From positions 1,686,001 to 1,750,000 of the forward strand of contig WPIO01000071.1 of the NCBI GenBank assembly GCA_009760855.2: a stretch of 64,000 nt of DNA, written 5' to 3'. The translations under genes and the position numbers were made by a program. Below are positions 54,901 through 64,000 of this stretch, in pieces (positions within the stretch are counted from its first letter, which is position 1; each line of letters begins with the position of its first letter). The stretch is from Cristatella mucedo (lineage: Eukaryota; Bryozoa; Phylactolaemata; Cristatellidae). The notes below the pieces were generated by a model. That model made no database searches and was not told the DNA's origin. It was given only the letters and a program-made list of their open reading frames with translations.

Positions 54901-57900
54901 CTTGATATGGCGCCGACCCCAAAGCGTTTGTTTGTCGAAATGGCCCGGCAGATGCAGACATCTGTTGCTCGATTTGACTCAAATCTCGATCGTCTCATTG
55001 TTTTTGTCGTTCTTGTAGAGCCAGATTGAAGAGCTGAAACAGTACCAGTTGCCCAGCAATGCCCAGCTTCGAACCGTGCTCCTGGATCCCACGGTCAATC
55101 TCATGTTCCAGCGCATGCGCAAGGAGCTGGACGCCAGCAAAGCCAAGCAGGAGGAGTTGCAGAATGAGCTCAGCGCGTGGAAGTTCACTCCCGACAGGTG
55201 AATAGATCGATATCGGTCCGAATACGTACACAAAACCCACCGGCCGATCACGCGGTCGGCCATGGCCAGTCCCCTTGGTGGCGGCGGCGCTGCCTCCAAG
55301 GCAGCAGCAGCAGGCCGCCGCGACCGGACGTAGCTGCTTGTTGAGTCTCGGCAGCGTCCTTGTGCGCGCGTCGTGGAGAGAGCCCTCGTTCGTGGAGAGG
55401 GGGCGTGGCTCGCGGTGGAAGGAGCCTGCAGCAGCTGCCGTTGCCTCCTCCTGGTCGGGCGCCGCCGCACGAGATGGAGTCTTATCGACAGCGGCCGCGT
55501 CTCGGCGTTCTCGTCCTGTAAGCCGTTCTGTCCGTGTGCGCCGGCGATGGCGCGCATACGGACAGTGGCGGTGGCGGCGTGGCAGCCTGTTGCCATCGGG
55601 CGCTGCTCGGCAGCATATGCCTCGGGCCCATGCGGCCGGAAATGCAGCCAGGGCGAAGTGCAGCCGGAAGTGCACCCTGGCTGCTGCCACTGGCTTTCCT
55701 GGTCGTCGGTCTGCTCGGGCCTCAGTAGCCTTCTCTCTATTCCTCTGTGCGCATATGTGTGTGTTTTCGCATGCATATATGTATGTAATAGCACCTAAAT
55801 AATGGGAGGAGGTGGATGCCGAATCTGGCCGGCCGGCTGCCTTGCTGCTTTCGGTGCCGCCTCTGCCACGTGTCGACCACGAATGGCCGAGAGGTGCACG
55901 TATTTATTAAAGACCAGCCGTCCGTGTTGCCATGCCTTTGTGCAACGCCACGGAATCGGCTGGCTGGCTGACCGATGCTGCTGCTGCGACTGCCATGCAA
56001 ACTCCTGTGACTGTTGGAGCCAGCGGCAGCGGCATAAGGAATCAAAAAAGGAGCACGCTCGTTTACGCCACTGCTACCAGAGCTGTCGTCGTCGTCGTCG
56101 TCGTCGTCGGCTGCTGGGGTCACGGCTCGTGTAGTGGGAGCTGCATTCCTGTTTGTCTACTCGCAGCTGCCGTGCTGCCTGCGTGCGCCGGAAGCATCTG
56201 GTGAAACTGTTGCCTGATGCTGCCTGCAGATACTGCAGGAGATCGCAGGGTCACGGCAGCTGGCTGCCGTTGGAACTAGAGGCCTCGAGCGCTCTTCCTG
56301 GTTTAACTTGGATGAAGGCCTTCTGGCACAGAGAGGCTGTGTTATTATTAACACTCTTTTTGCAGATCTGTGCCAACTATGGACATCGGGTTTCCGCTGC
56401 CTCTGCAGTGCAGTGATGCTGGCATATGTCGCCCTGGCCGGTCGCTCCGGCCCGGTCACGTGTGCGCATCTTCGAATAGCTGCTAATTGCGGCGAAGGAA
56501 GTCGTAATGTTTTTGCTACCTCCGTGTCGTTCGCGACCATGCTAGCTTGCGAGTTGCTCGCCACTGTGGAGCCGTCGTTTTACTCTCTAGCGCAGAAGGA
56601 AAGGCCCCACCCATCGGCAGTTAAGTAAACCTAAAAATGCACAATAAAGCGTGACCTACAGCTGCTCGTTTCGGCCGAAGGTTCGTTTGGTGCAGATAGG
56701 CACTGGCCCAGTGTGCCTTTAAGCCAATGATAGGCAGGGGATTGGCCGATGTGCTGGTGGCATTTAAGATGCTGGGGGCTAGGCTGTGGGGCCTGTTCGA
56801 CTAACCATGCTGCGGTGTTTCCTTGGCTCTGCCTGTGCTCCGACTTCTCTTGCAACTTCTCACTTTGTACTCATTTACGACTGATCTTGGATGATGAGTG
56901 TTAGGTGTCTTGCCAAGTGTTTGGCTAGCAGCCTATTGGGCAGCACACGTTCTAATTAGTGGCTGTTCGATCGTCTGCACGGTCTTCTGTCGTCCAACCC
57001 GTGGCCGTCTGCTTCTGTGACATTACATTACATTCTGACTCAAGAACTGCATTTCCCTGTCGTTGTTAACTGCCGCACTCATCATCTAGTGCTGCCCACT
57101 GGCGTCTGCAGTTCCGTTTGCACTGCTCATGGAGTAAGTAACCTCAACGCCAGTCGTGGGAGAACCTCTCAAAGTGTTGATCTACTTGGGCGTTGAGAAT
57201 GGTTATGCTGGACAGCACTGCTTTGGCCATGCGGCTCTGCTAGGCCATTCCGGGGACCCAGTCCACTAAATAAAGTGTGCTGAATTCAAGATGATGGGCC
57301 GGCGTAATGACCGTCGTGGACGTGCGCTTTGGTAATTTTGTGATCGATAAGCTTTTTAGGACTGCTGCCGGTAGCGTAAGCCATGGTCGGATGAACGTGC
57401 GAGATTCGATGTGGCAATGCAGCCACGAGTTCTCCAAGCTAAGGCAAATGCCAGCCAGTCGTGGTGAGGCATGCATTGCCCTACGTCGGCACACGGGTGC
57501 TGCAGTCCTCGAGCCTCTCTCTTGCTTAGGCCGTACCATCCGGTCTGTCCCACGTTAGAGAGCGTGCCTGCGATTCAATGCACCTGTGCTGTTAATTGCT
57601 GCTGCTGCTGGGAGAATGGACCGATGAGCAGACGAGCTACGAACGAGCAGGGCCGACAGACAGGGATCATCCCTGAGCTGATGATGCACGGCTGTACTGT
57701 CAGCTTCCCAAAGCTGCACTGCTGCTCCCTGTGAAGAATTACAATTATATATTATATTATTATTATTATTATTTATTAATCCCTGTGAAGAAGACGAGCA
57801 GTACTACTTGCAAAGGACGCACTGGGTGGCTTGAAAGAAGAAGAAGCTGGACCTAGGAAGAGGAGAGGGAGGGAGAGAAAGCTGATTGTGTTTGCAGCCG

Positions 57901-60900
57901 TCATCTGTCGAGTTCTGCAGGCTTTTGAGGGCTGTTGAGTTGACCACGCACGGACTTGGGCCGAGTGGGTGGGTGAAAAAGAAGCTGAGGCTGAGGCTGG
58001 CGAGCTTGCCGAAGAAGAGATAGAGGCCACCGCTGACCTCACAGCACTTCGTGGGGTTGCATGCACCCTTAGGTCTTTGCCTAGGGGTAACGTGCTGGCT
58101 CACACACACACTAGGTGATCTATGTAATTGGTTCGAGCAGTGCAGCAGACATTTCTTTATTGCCTGCTGCAAGCTGGGTCATCTGCTGGAAAGGCTGTCA
58201 GCAGCAGCTATGTAAATGACTCTTTTTTTTTATCGTGATTAGTCATCGGCCAGTGAATTCTAACAGCCCACATGCATTTGTGCTATGAATTCAGTAAGAA
58301 GTGAGGTGTGCACCTTTGCAAACACGTCATTGATCTGGAGAGCATTCGGCTGTGTGAAGTTGTGCCCCCTGGTGTTTATCTGAGATCCCAAACCCCGGCA
58401 CGTGACTTTGCTCTGCTCAAGTCTACGTGACTTCTTGCTCTGCTTTCAGGAGCATGTCAAGCTTTGATGCTGAACAAACCGATCTAACCGTCTGGTCCTA
58501 ATTAGTAGCATGTCATTAATAATGTAGCCACAACGAGGCTTTCCTGCCCATACTAGGCTGTTCGATCTGCTGATACTTGGTTTTCTACTTCACCTTTTTT
58601 TACACACAAGCACCCTTGCACGTAAGTGCATATATATATATGTACATGCATATATTCGCACACGAGTCCATTATCTGCCAGCCAATTCTGCTGAAGTTGG
58701 CACGCTGTAACGTGACTAAGCACACACACACACATTATAAACGGCAAAGTGCATAGAAAGAAGTGTATTGCGCTCCGAATGCTTTACAAGTTTTACTGTC
58801 TACAAAATTTACTCATCTATGAGAGGCAAGTGTGGGAAGTTGAGCGAATGTTTTTGCTGAGATGTGGATGCATCAGAGGCTGTAGACCGCTGTGGCAGCC
58901 CTGCTGCTGACGTGGGCGTGGGATGTTGCATTATTTTCGGTGGCATTCCAGTGTAGTTTGGACATTAGCCACACCGCAACCCTGTAGCAGTAACTCCTGG
59001 GCTTGCCCAGCTGTGACTCACCTGTTACGTCAGTCCACACGCCTTTTTATCGCTCGGCTGCCGATCGGTTTGGTGTCCAGGTGTCGCCGCCACCGCTGCA
59101 TTAATCGTAGGGCGGTTCCAGCCCTCGAACGTTGGCCGCCTTGCTGCTCCAGCCAGTGCAGCTTCGCTCGGATGCGCAATACAGTTTCTGAGGGAGCCCG
59201 CGGGTACATGACAGTGATAACGAGGCTGAGGCCATCATGGGATGGCCTCAGCTGATGCTGAGCCATTCATTGGCTGCTTATCAGTGACACAAGACTAGAG
59301 CCGGGGATTTGCAGTTCTCTGAGGGCACTACACAAACGTGTTATTATTATTATCACTATTGTTGTCATTGTTAAGGCAGCCATCGTCGCATAGCCGGACA
59401 CTGCCGCACTGGCACGTTATCTTCTCTAGTCTGGTCTTCGTTCATGGGTGGGCCTGGCTCGCTGACTGTCAAGAAGCATAGTAATATGAAGTGTGAGGCC
59501 CTGTCTGTGCTCTCAGCAGCAACCGTCAGGTTGTGACTGCAGCTTCGCCATATCAGCCGGTGCGATCGCCGCTCCGGTTTGGACTCGATTGTGGCCTCCT
59601 TCAACTTGGGCGCCGTTCTCCTGGGCCTCTTTCTGTTCCTTATACCCCATCTCTCTACTTCCTGCCACCTAGTCTGCAATGGCATCTCCTTGCATCAGTT
59701 TAGCTTCCTTTTCTCTACCGATGTCAAGATTGTCGAGCGCCGCCGTCAGATTGTCGCCCAGCGAGCGCTTTTTTCAAGACTAGTAGCCGGCATTCTGTCT
59801 TATCTACATATCGCCGCCGGGCAGCTTTCTTTCGTTCGGCTTGCTGCTGCTGCTCGATCGCGGGCCCGAGCTTTGCCGTTTGCCGCCGCCTCGTCTTCTT
59901 TGCCGGCGGCGGGCGCGACTGCCCACCCGCGAGTCACCCTTGCTCAACCCTCTCGTCGCCAGCCAAACAGGAAAGCGCCTGATGGCGCGCTGCCGGATGC
60001 TGATCCAGGAGAACGAGGAACTCGGCAAGCAGATCTCGTCGGGCCGCATAGCCAAGCTCGAGGGCAACATTGCCCTCGAGCGAGCTCTCGTCTCCGAGAT
60101 GAAGGCGTCGCAGGCGGGTATGTACCTGCTGCTGCCGCTGCCTCCGCCGCCGCCGCTGCTGCTGCTGCTTATCTGACATCGAAACATGCCATCGCTAGGT
60201 GTTCGAGCGACGAAGGGTGCGATGGGGGTGGGTGCGAAAGGGACAGGAGAAGGACAAAAGGAATTTGTTGGCTCTTCACAACCTCGGTCGTGGGATTGAA
60301 TCCTGCAAAGGGCGAGCGCTCCTTGATTCAGTCGCAGCTGCAAGCGGTCGAGGATATCTAACATAAAGCCTTGGAATAATAATGTAATCATATTTTATTT
60401 TATTTAATAGTTTGATGACAATTTGGAATAATAATTTTAATAGAGCCTCAATGGATAGTCGTTATGGCTAATCTTTTGCCACAAATGCAAATGAGGCGAT
60501 GCTCAGTCAGCTAAAGAGGTGCGAAAGTTTAATCTGCCTGTCAAGAGCATCATCCTTGCATCCGGATGCATATGCGCCCTTTGCTTTGGGCCTTTGAGAG
60601 GTCACTCGTTCCAGCGCTACAAGAGCTGCACGCGGCCTGAGAGCCCGTTGTGGCGTCCCAGCTAGCCAGGCGATTGCCCGCCAGGCGATTGCCCGCCAGG
60701 CGATTGCCGTCTGTTATTGTATTCGTTATTTTCGCACTAATCATTTAACCATTTTGGCACTTTTGGCGTTGAACTCAAGCGCGCTCATATGCTGAACGGT
60801 TTTGCAACACCTTCGCCGGAGCCTAGAGGTCGGTCCCTGAGTCATCGGGTTTTCTCCTGCATCCAAGCCCCCTGCCACCAAAGATGCCTTGCAGGTGCTT

Positions 60901-62942
60901 GGCGGCCAGTTGCTGCCAACGATGCACTAGAAGCAGACAGCGGACGTTTTTCGTCTGCATGCAATCAAGCTTGTATTGTACTGGGCCGTCATTGCCCAGA
61001 AGGTAAGGTGCCCGATCATCACGACCGAGAGTGTGGATTCGAATTCTGCAGTTGGGCGATTCTTTTTACCCCATTGCAAGTGGTGGTGGGTGTAGCTGAT
61101 GTAGTGTAATGTATCTCCGTCAGTAACTCCACAAAGTCATATAAAGACCATGTGGGTCTTGCGCAGGAGAGTTTTGTATAGCGCACTCACAGCCTAAGCG
61201 GCTTTCGGTACGCATTCGGTAGCCAGCAGACTTCGTCTCACGAAACAAAGAGAAAGTGGCAAGCATAGCAGAGTCAGGAGAGCAGTTGAGCAGCTGATAG
61301 ATGCACGGCTCTTCTGCTGCTCTTCAAATGAGGATGCTAAGTCGGCCAAGATTTTTCCATGTAGATCCCTGTAGCACTCGGCTAGGAGCAGCAAAGCCAA
61401 TCTGAATAATAATGGCAATACATGGATGTAGCACCCTCAGAGCCCTTGGTCTCTTTCTGGGCACTTTACAGCTAGTTTGAAGAAAGCTTGAGCAAATGAT
61501 CGGTGGTAACATGTGCAATGTCACCAAGCAAAACATCGGCACTATACGGTGACAGCAGTGGTAACTCGTCACGTCGTGCAACGTAACTGCTCGTCAGCAT
61601 CCCAGGCGAGTCGTGCGTGCAGCGACGTGCGTCTAGCCGCCAGAGGTCTCTGCCGAGCGACAGAAAAATCGACCCGCCACGTGGTGTGCCTCCTGCCACG
61701 TGGTGTGCAAGGTTCATGCGAGTGGTGCATGCGGCGTGCTGCATCGTGCTTGATTTGCCTCCCCCTACCCTCCTAAAAGCCGTTAGGCGCCGCAGGGGCT
61801 TCGCCTCCCGCCAGCGCACGCGCCGCAGCCGCTCGAGGACTGCTGCGGCCGGTGCGAGCTTGCTTGCTGAGCGCCGCCGCCTTGCAGAGACGGACGAGTA
61901 TTTACTCGAGCTCGACGGCGAGATGGAGGGCATGCAGACGACTGTCTACTTGCTGCAGCAGCAGCTTCGTGAGACCAAGGAGCAGCTGCTGCTGCTGCGC
62001 GCCGACAACGCCCAGCTGACGGTGCGCTGCGGCCGCGCCGAGACAGCACTGGCCGAGGCAGAGCTGGCCGAGGCCGCGCTGGCCGCTGCTGCATCGGCCA
62101 CGGTGGCGGATGAAAGCTGTCGATCGCCCGACTTCTCGCGGACTGGCGAGCGCCCGGAAGATGCCGGCCGCTGCGCCACTGCCGAAGCCTCCTCCTCGGC
62201 GGTGGCGGCTGGCGAGCAGCAACAGCTGAGATTGGACGGCGACGAAAGGACTGCGGGTGCAGCCACCTCCGACAACGATGCTGCAGTCGCCGCCGATTGC
62301 CCCGCTGAGGGTGCAGAGGATGGCCAATCGGTGGCGTCGTGCGCCGCCTCGGCCGCGGAAGCCATGGACACCGAGGTTGCCGAGGTCCACGCAGCAGCCG
62401 CTAGGCCTGCATCGATCGAGGATGGCGCCTGTGGCGTCGACTGCGGCAGCAGCAAAGATGGCGCCGCTCGTCATCAGACGCGAGACGCTCCGGCGGCGGC
62501 TGCGAATGGAGGCGATCGCCTTTCGTCGGACGACTATCCAGATGCCGAACGTCGCCTGTCGTTCCCTGAGCGAGGCAGTGACGAGCGCAGCGCGAGCGAA
62601 GACGCCGTCGCTCAGCCTCCGTCTGGCGCCACTGCCTCAGAGAGTGCCGCCAAGCCGGCGCCAGAGGTCGCTACGCCCAGGTCGCGCTATCGATCGACGC
62701 GTGGGTCGGAAGCCAGCGGCACCGATGACGACCTGTCGCAGATGGCTTCTGGCGACACGACGACATCGCCCGTTGACGATGACCCTGTCGTCGTCGCTTC
62801 CACATCGGGCGGCACCCGCACGCCGGCACGTCGTTCGGCTCGGACCAAGAGGCGCCGTGTCGATGCCACCGGCGGCGGCGGGGCAGCTGATGGCGGCGAG
62901 ACGTCTGCCGGGCTGCTTGCCAACGGGCACGCCTCGTCGTGA
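45891..62942 (+). CDS. WTAP: WTAP / fl(2)d orthologue, m6A methyltransferase complex subunit (6 coding exons)
   Basis: Coding exons are 45891-45920, 52333-52426, 52930-53090, 55019-55197, 59963-60117 and 61888-62942. They join in phase (0,1,0,2,1) across GT-AG introns to 1,674 nt, a 557-residue protein plus TGA. WTAP is a nuclear scaffold that binds METTL3-METTL14 and the MACOM subunits and also affects splicing. Diagnostic blocks seen: PAAKK near residue 10, LRESEEKL and RRENIL (residues 57-80), LDPTVNLMF and NELSAWKFTPD (117-154), SQTGKRLMARCRMLIQENEELGK (155-177), and LDGEMEGMQTTVYLLQQQLRETKEQL (from about 214). The coiled coil covers roughly residues 50-250. The tail from about 250 is low complexity (Ala, Asp, Glu, Ser, Arg), a poorly conserved part of this family. 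At 557 residues it is longer than human WTAP (396) and near fly fl(2)d. The start is the first ATG in a frame that aligns with the family N terminus. Confidence 0.95.
46310..46546 (+). mobile_element. LINE-B 3' end
   Basis: LPLSLCCVRRSLLATEYVPKAA-type reading then ACACCCACATGGTCTTTATGACTTTGTGGAGTTACTGACGGAGATACATTAC terminus. Shares its end with copies at 50.9, 51.9 and 61.1 kb. Confidence 0.65.
46814..46935 (+). mobile_element. SINE-B, left part, interrupted by LINE-A
   Basis: Head and start of tail up to ATAGAGATTGTTCTCTTTG. The missing end (GGGCGCTATATAAATGAAT) reappears at 49,181, after the LINE. Confidence 0.85.
46936..49180 (+). mobile_element. LINE-A, 5'-truncated copy with most of the reverse transcriptase
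   Basis: A CR1/L2-like non-LTR element in WTAP intron 1. Frames 46,924-47,487, 47,502-48,236 and 48,243-48,947 are one former ORF. It reads the pre-RT region (KAKSSFYRNIV), FKKAVVRPLLKK, NYRPVSLLP, DLAAAFDTIDH, GVPQGSVLGP, the catalytic FYADD at about 48,084-48,095, then the C terminus FRTAFSGSL. It is broken by a frameshift near 47,418 and a TGA at 48,234. The 5' endonuclease is missing. 3' UTR and (TTA)n tail end at 49,180. Confidence 0.92.
49181..49205 (+). mobile_element. SINE-B, right part after the LINE insertion
   Basis: TTGGGCGCTATATAAATGAATTATG completes the SINE-B tail that stops at 46,935; TTTG occurs at both junctions. Confidence 0.75.
49386..49566 (+). mobile_element. SINE-A, best copy
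   Basis: AGCCGTGATGGCACACTAGG head with A-box-like word, ACGACCTCGG/CCGAGGTCGT arms, exact B box GGTTCGATTCC at 49,445-49,455, GCATGCGGTGGTGATAGCCG body, (ATTT)n tail. Confidence 0.95.
49567..50560. other. WTAP intron 1, unique DNA
   Basis: No repeat or exon recognised. Confidence 0.3.
50561..50935 (+). mobile_element. LINE-B 3' fragment with ORF remnant
   Basis: SKLDVPFLCIKTIGRRSFCSAVTRRWNSL is the typical last block of a LINE ORF; degraded 3' UTR follows to GTGGAGTTAAACAGATAACAGATTAC with a few repeats of CAGATTACA. Confidence 0.65.
50936..51896. other. WTAP intron 1, unique DNA
   Basis: No repeat or exon recognised. Confidence 0.3.
51897..52115 (-). mobile_element. LINE-B 3' end
   Basis: Minus-strand copy of the same terminus, ending GTTACAGGCAGAGATACATTAC; about 220 bp upstream of WTAP exon 2. 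Confidence 0.65.
52333..52426 (+). CDS. WTAP: WTAP coding exon 2
   Basis: The acceptor is GTGTGCTGCAG and the donor CCG|GTAGGT. It encodes residues 11-41 plus the first base of codon 42, including SMDALEKLTKEELIAKYVEL, the helical N-terminal segment. A second GT four bases downstream would break the phase with exon 3, so the upstream donor was chosen. Confidence 0.93.
52690..52787 (+). mobile_element. tRNA-like SINE fragment in WTAP intron 2
   Basis: TTAGCTCAGGGGTCGAGG resembles an A box region and GGTTCGAGTCCTGCAGTGGGCG a B box; the middle does not fold as a cloverleaf, so a SINE head rather than a tRNA gene. Confidence 0.6.
52930..53090 (+). CDS. WTAP: WTAP coding exon 3
   Basis: The acceptor is TTTATTGTAG and the donor GCG|GTGAGT. 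It encodes residues 43-95 with the hallmark LRESEEKLRQQ and TRRENIL coiled-coil blocks, ending KEQELAECA. Confidence 0.96.
53101..53729. other. WTAP intron 3, unique DNA
   Basis: Nothing recognised. Confidence 0.3.
53730..53900 (-). mobile_element. SINE-A copy in WTAP intron 3
   Basis: Minus strand, B box GGTTCGAATCC, (TTTATT)n tail. Confidence 0.9.
54050..54165 (+). mobile_element. Old SINE-B copy
   Basis: TGGTTTGGCTCACCTAACGG head, GGGCTCGAGTTCTGC, and AACCTGGATAGAAATGGTTC tail. Confidence 0.55.
54717..54795 (-). mobile_element. LINE-A terminus fragment
   Basis: AAAGTGCCTAGATAGAGATTAAGCACTCTGAGGTAGCTATAAA on the minus strand with TTATTATTA tail. Confidence 0.65.
55019..55197 (+). CDS. 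WTAP: WTAP coding exon 4
   Basis: The acceptor is GTTCTTGTAG and the donor ACAG|GTGAAT. It encodes residues 96-154 plus two bases of Ser155, with SQIEELKQ, the LDPTVNLMF block and the near-invariant NELSAWKFTPD. Confidence 0.97.
55198..59309. other. WTAP intron 4, mostly unique DNA
   Basis: CpG-rich patch 55,250-55,700 with long open frames on both strands but no protein family; TTATT tract at 57,745-57,780. No exon that would disturb the exon 4-5 join. Confidence 0.35.
59310..59358 (+). mobile_element. LINE-A terminus remnant
   Basis: CAGTTCTCTGAGGGCACTAC then TTATTATTATTA. Confidence 0.5.
59963..60117 (+). CDS. WTAP: WTAP coding exon 5
   Basis: The acceptor is CTCGTCGCCAG. The competing AAACAG eight bases later would lose the conserved SQTGK join. 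The donor is GCGG|GTATGT. It encodes residues 156-206: QTGKRLMARCRML, IQENEELGKQ and ISSGRIAKLEG, the most conserved stretch of the family. Confidence 0.96.
60268..60325 (+). mobile_element. SINE-A head remnant
   Basis: GGCTCTTCACAACCTCGGTCGTGGGATTGAATCCTGCAAAGGGCGA carries a mutated B box. Confidence 0.5.
60664..60708. repeat. 15-bp tandem repeat, three copies
   Basis: CCAGGCGATTGCCCG repeated exactly; inside WTAP intron 5. Confidence 0.9.
60985..61090 (+). mobile_element. Divergent SINE-A relative
   Basis: AAGGTAAGGTGCCCGATCATCACGACC head, GATTCGAATTCTGCAGTTGGGCGATTC B-box region. Confidence 0.6.
61104..61310 (-). mobile_element. LINE-B 3' end
   Basis: Minus strand, reads LPLSLCFVRRSLLATECVPKAA then the terminus ending GTTACTGACGGAGATACATTAC. 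Confidence 0.65.
61400..61478 (-). mobile_element. LINE-A terminus fragment
   Basis: AAAGTGCCCAGAAAGAGACC...CTCTGAGGGTGCTACATCC on the minus strand. Confidence 0.65.
61888..62942 (+). CDS. WTAP: WTAP last coding exon with long acidic/Ala-rich tail
   Basis: The acceptor is GCCGCCTTGCAG and the exon completes Glu207 from a split codon. Residues 208-245 finish the coiled coil (EMEGMQTTVYLLQQQLRETKEQL). The remaining ~310 residues are Ala/Glu/Asp/Ser rich, with a basic patch near the end (RRSARTKRRR, a possible nuclear localisation signal) and a TGA at 62940. The DNA is strongly GC and triplet rich. That leaves long open frames on the opposite strand, which are shadows. Confidence 0.95.
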
Positions 62943-63400
62943 GCACCGTGGCGAGTGGCCATTGAAGCGGCGACGGCTGACGAGAGACGTCATGGTTTCG
63001 CGCCTACCGAGGGCAAACGGCCTGCGGCCGCCGCTGCAGTCCGAGCTTGGCCGAACGAAGCACCAGCGATCGTTTTGGCATCGTGGACGCGGCCTGTGCG
63101 ACTTGCCAAAGGCAGAGCGCGGCTCCGACGGCTTGGCCGGATCAAGCGATGCATGTCGCCTGCAAATCGCCTACTCCTGGCTTCTCGTTCGTTCGTTCTA
63201 TCCTCGGGCGCTGCCGCAGCCCCCTCCTAGTTGCCTGCCCCGTGGCCCACATTTTATAATTGTCCTTTTTGATGAGTTCGCCCGAGTTGTCATGCTGCGA
63301 TTACAGCAGCACCTTCGATAGGTAGAAGGTTGATTGTGCTCGTCGTCCGAAAGTGTTAAGCAAATAAAGCCTTTGCCAATGTTTTGATATGAATTCCCCT
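62943..63400 (+). terminator. WTAP: WTAP 3' UTR and poly(A) signal
   Basis: A canonical AATAAA lies at 63363-63368, about 420 nt after the stop codon. The next 20-35 bases (TTTGCCAATGTTTTGATATG) are T/G rich, as expected for a cleavage region near 63,385-63,400. The exact cleavage site is inferred. Confidence 0.75.
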
Positions 63401-63504
63401 GGTCAGTCGTTGCTGCCTTTGGTCGCTCGCTGGGGAGTTTGTATCCCAAGTTTGGGGCCCACATCTAGCGACTAAGATTGCGACTAAAAAGTAAAAAACT
63501 AAAA

Positions 63505-63620
63505 TATACATAATTTAGATAGAACCCAAAGAGAACTGACTCGCTGTCCAGTCGCATTACATGTGCCTCAGAGCTCGAACCCACGGCCTTGGTTTAAAAG
63601 GCGAGCACATTATACCCGGG
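63505..63620 (-). mobile_element. Old SINE-B copy downstream of WTAP
   Basis: Minus strand: GGGTTCGAGCTCTGAGGCACATGTAATGCGACTGGACAGCGAGTCAGTTCTCTTTGGG. Confidence 0.55.
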
Positions 63621-64000
63621 GCAGCTCATCTCTCAGAAGTCAAGAAAGTTTACCCTTCCTTGACTGCCTGTCGAAAATGTAAACGCCCCTCTGAAATACT
63701 GCTTGCCCCAAAACCTCTAGAAATCAGCTCAGCGATCGTTACTACTTTCGGCAAAAAGCTGTCTTAATGCTGCCATTACATCCCGTGCCGCAGCTAAAGC
63801 TGCTATCGTTATCAGGCAGCGAGCGGTTGCAGAGACCTCGTTACCAGCTGCTGATAGCGACTCCGGGGCTAAACAGCCATCTTGTGATGATGGCATGGCT
63901 ACGGTACGGCTTGCTTGCTTTCCAGCTTTCCACCTGAATCAAGTACGAAAATCAAAGTGGTAGCTATGCTTGCAGCAGCGGAAGCGTCGCGGTCCCCCCT
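63621..64000. other. Unique DNA, nothing recognised
   Basis: No gene or repeat seen at the right edge. Confidence 0.25.

Noticed and set aside
61783-62993. Long minus-strand and other + frames over the last WTAP exon
   Set aside because: GC-rich triplet DNA leaves shadow frames open; the WTAP frame is fixed by the family alignment and by splice phase.
62257-63321. 354-codon + frame overlapping WTAP and its 3' UTR
   Set aside because: Arg/Pro-rich shadow frame of the WTAP exon with no family features.

Overview
The window is a piece of animal (metazoan) nuclear DNA. Spliced genes with GT-AG introns, an m6A-writer subunit, tRNA-derived SINEs, CR1/L2-like LINEs, a hAT transposase relic and dense microsatellites all say so. 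The two genes point to an invertebrate rather than a vertebrate, but the species cannot be named from the sequence. No bacterial genes, CRISPR arrays, rRNA genes or bona fide tRNA genes were seen.

Two protein-coding genes can be assembled by matching reading frame, splice sites and intron phase. (1) On the + strand, 45,891-62,942, six coding exons give a complete 557-residue orthologue of WTAP (fl(2)d), the coiled-coil scaffold of the nuclear m6A methyltransferase complex. Its poly(A) signal is at 63,363. (2) On the - strand, from 43,938 down to 25,395, at least six exons encode a divergent Notum / pectin-acetylesterase-like alpha/beta hydrolase that starts with a predicted type II signal anchor. 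The exon carrying the family's GGGWC region was not located with certainty. The family's G-x-S-A-G-G nucleophile elbow reads GQSSSA here, and the catalytic His position is not His, so the product may be a pseudoenzyme. The two genes are head to head, with about 1.95 kb between start codons.

Region 1-25,000 has no gene that I can support. It holds CpG-rich unique DNA, a broken hAT transposase (about 2,988-4,301), several SINEs, short LINE 3' ends, long GA/CT/AT/C tracts and some perfect hairpins. Region 25,000-44,000 is the hydrolase gene; its large intron (29,303-41,813) is packed with LINE fragments in both orientations. Region 45,900-63,400 is WTAP, with a 2.2 kb 5'-truncated LINE inside a SINE in intron 1.

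Repeat families named here for convenience: SINE-A (tRNA-like head, perfect GGTTCGATTCC B box in the best copies, AATAAATAAAT tail); SINE-B (tRNA-like head joined to a 3' tail like that of LINE-A); LINE-A (CR1/L2-like RT, 3' end AAAGCGCCTAGAAAGAGATT...GGGCGCTTT then TTA repeats); LINE-B (a second LINE known only from its 3' ends); and a short Helitron-like repeat. Together they account for much of the non-genic sequence.
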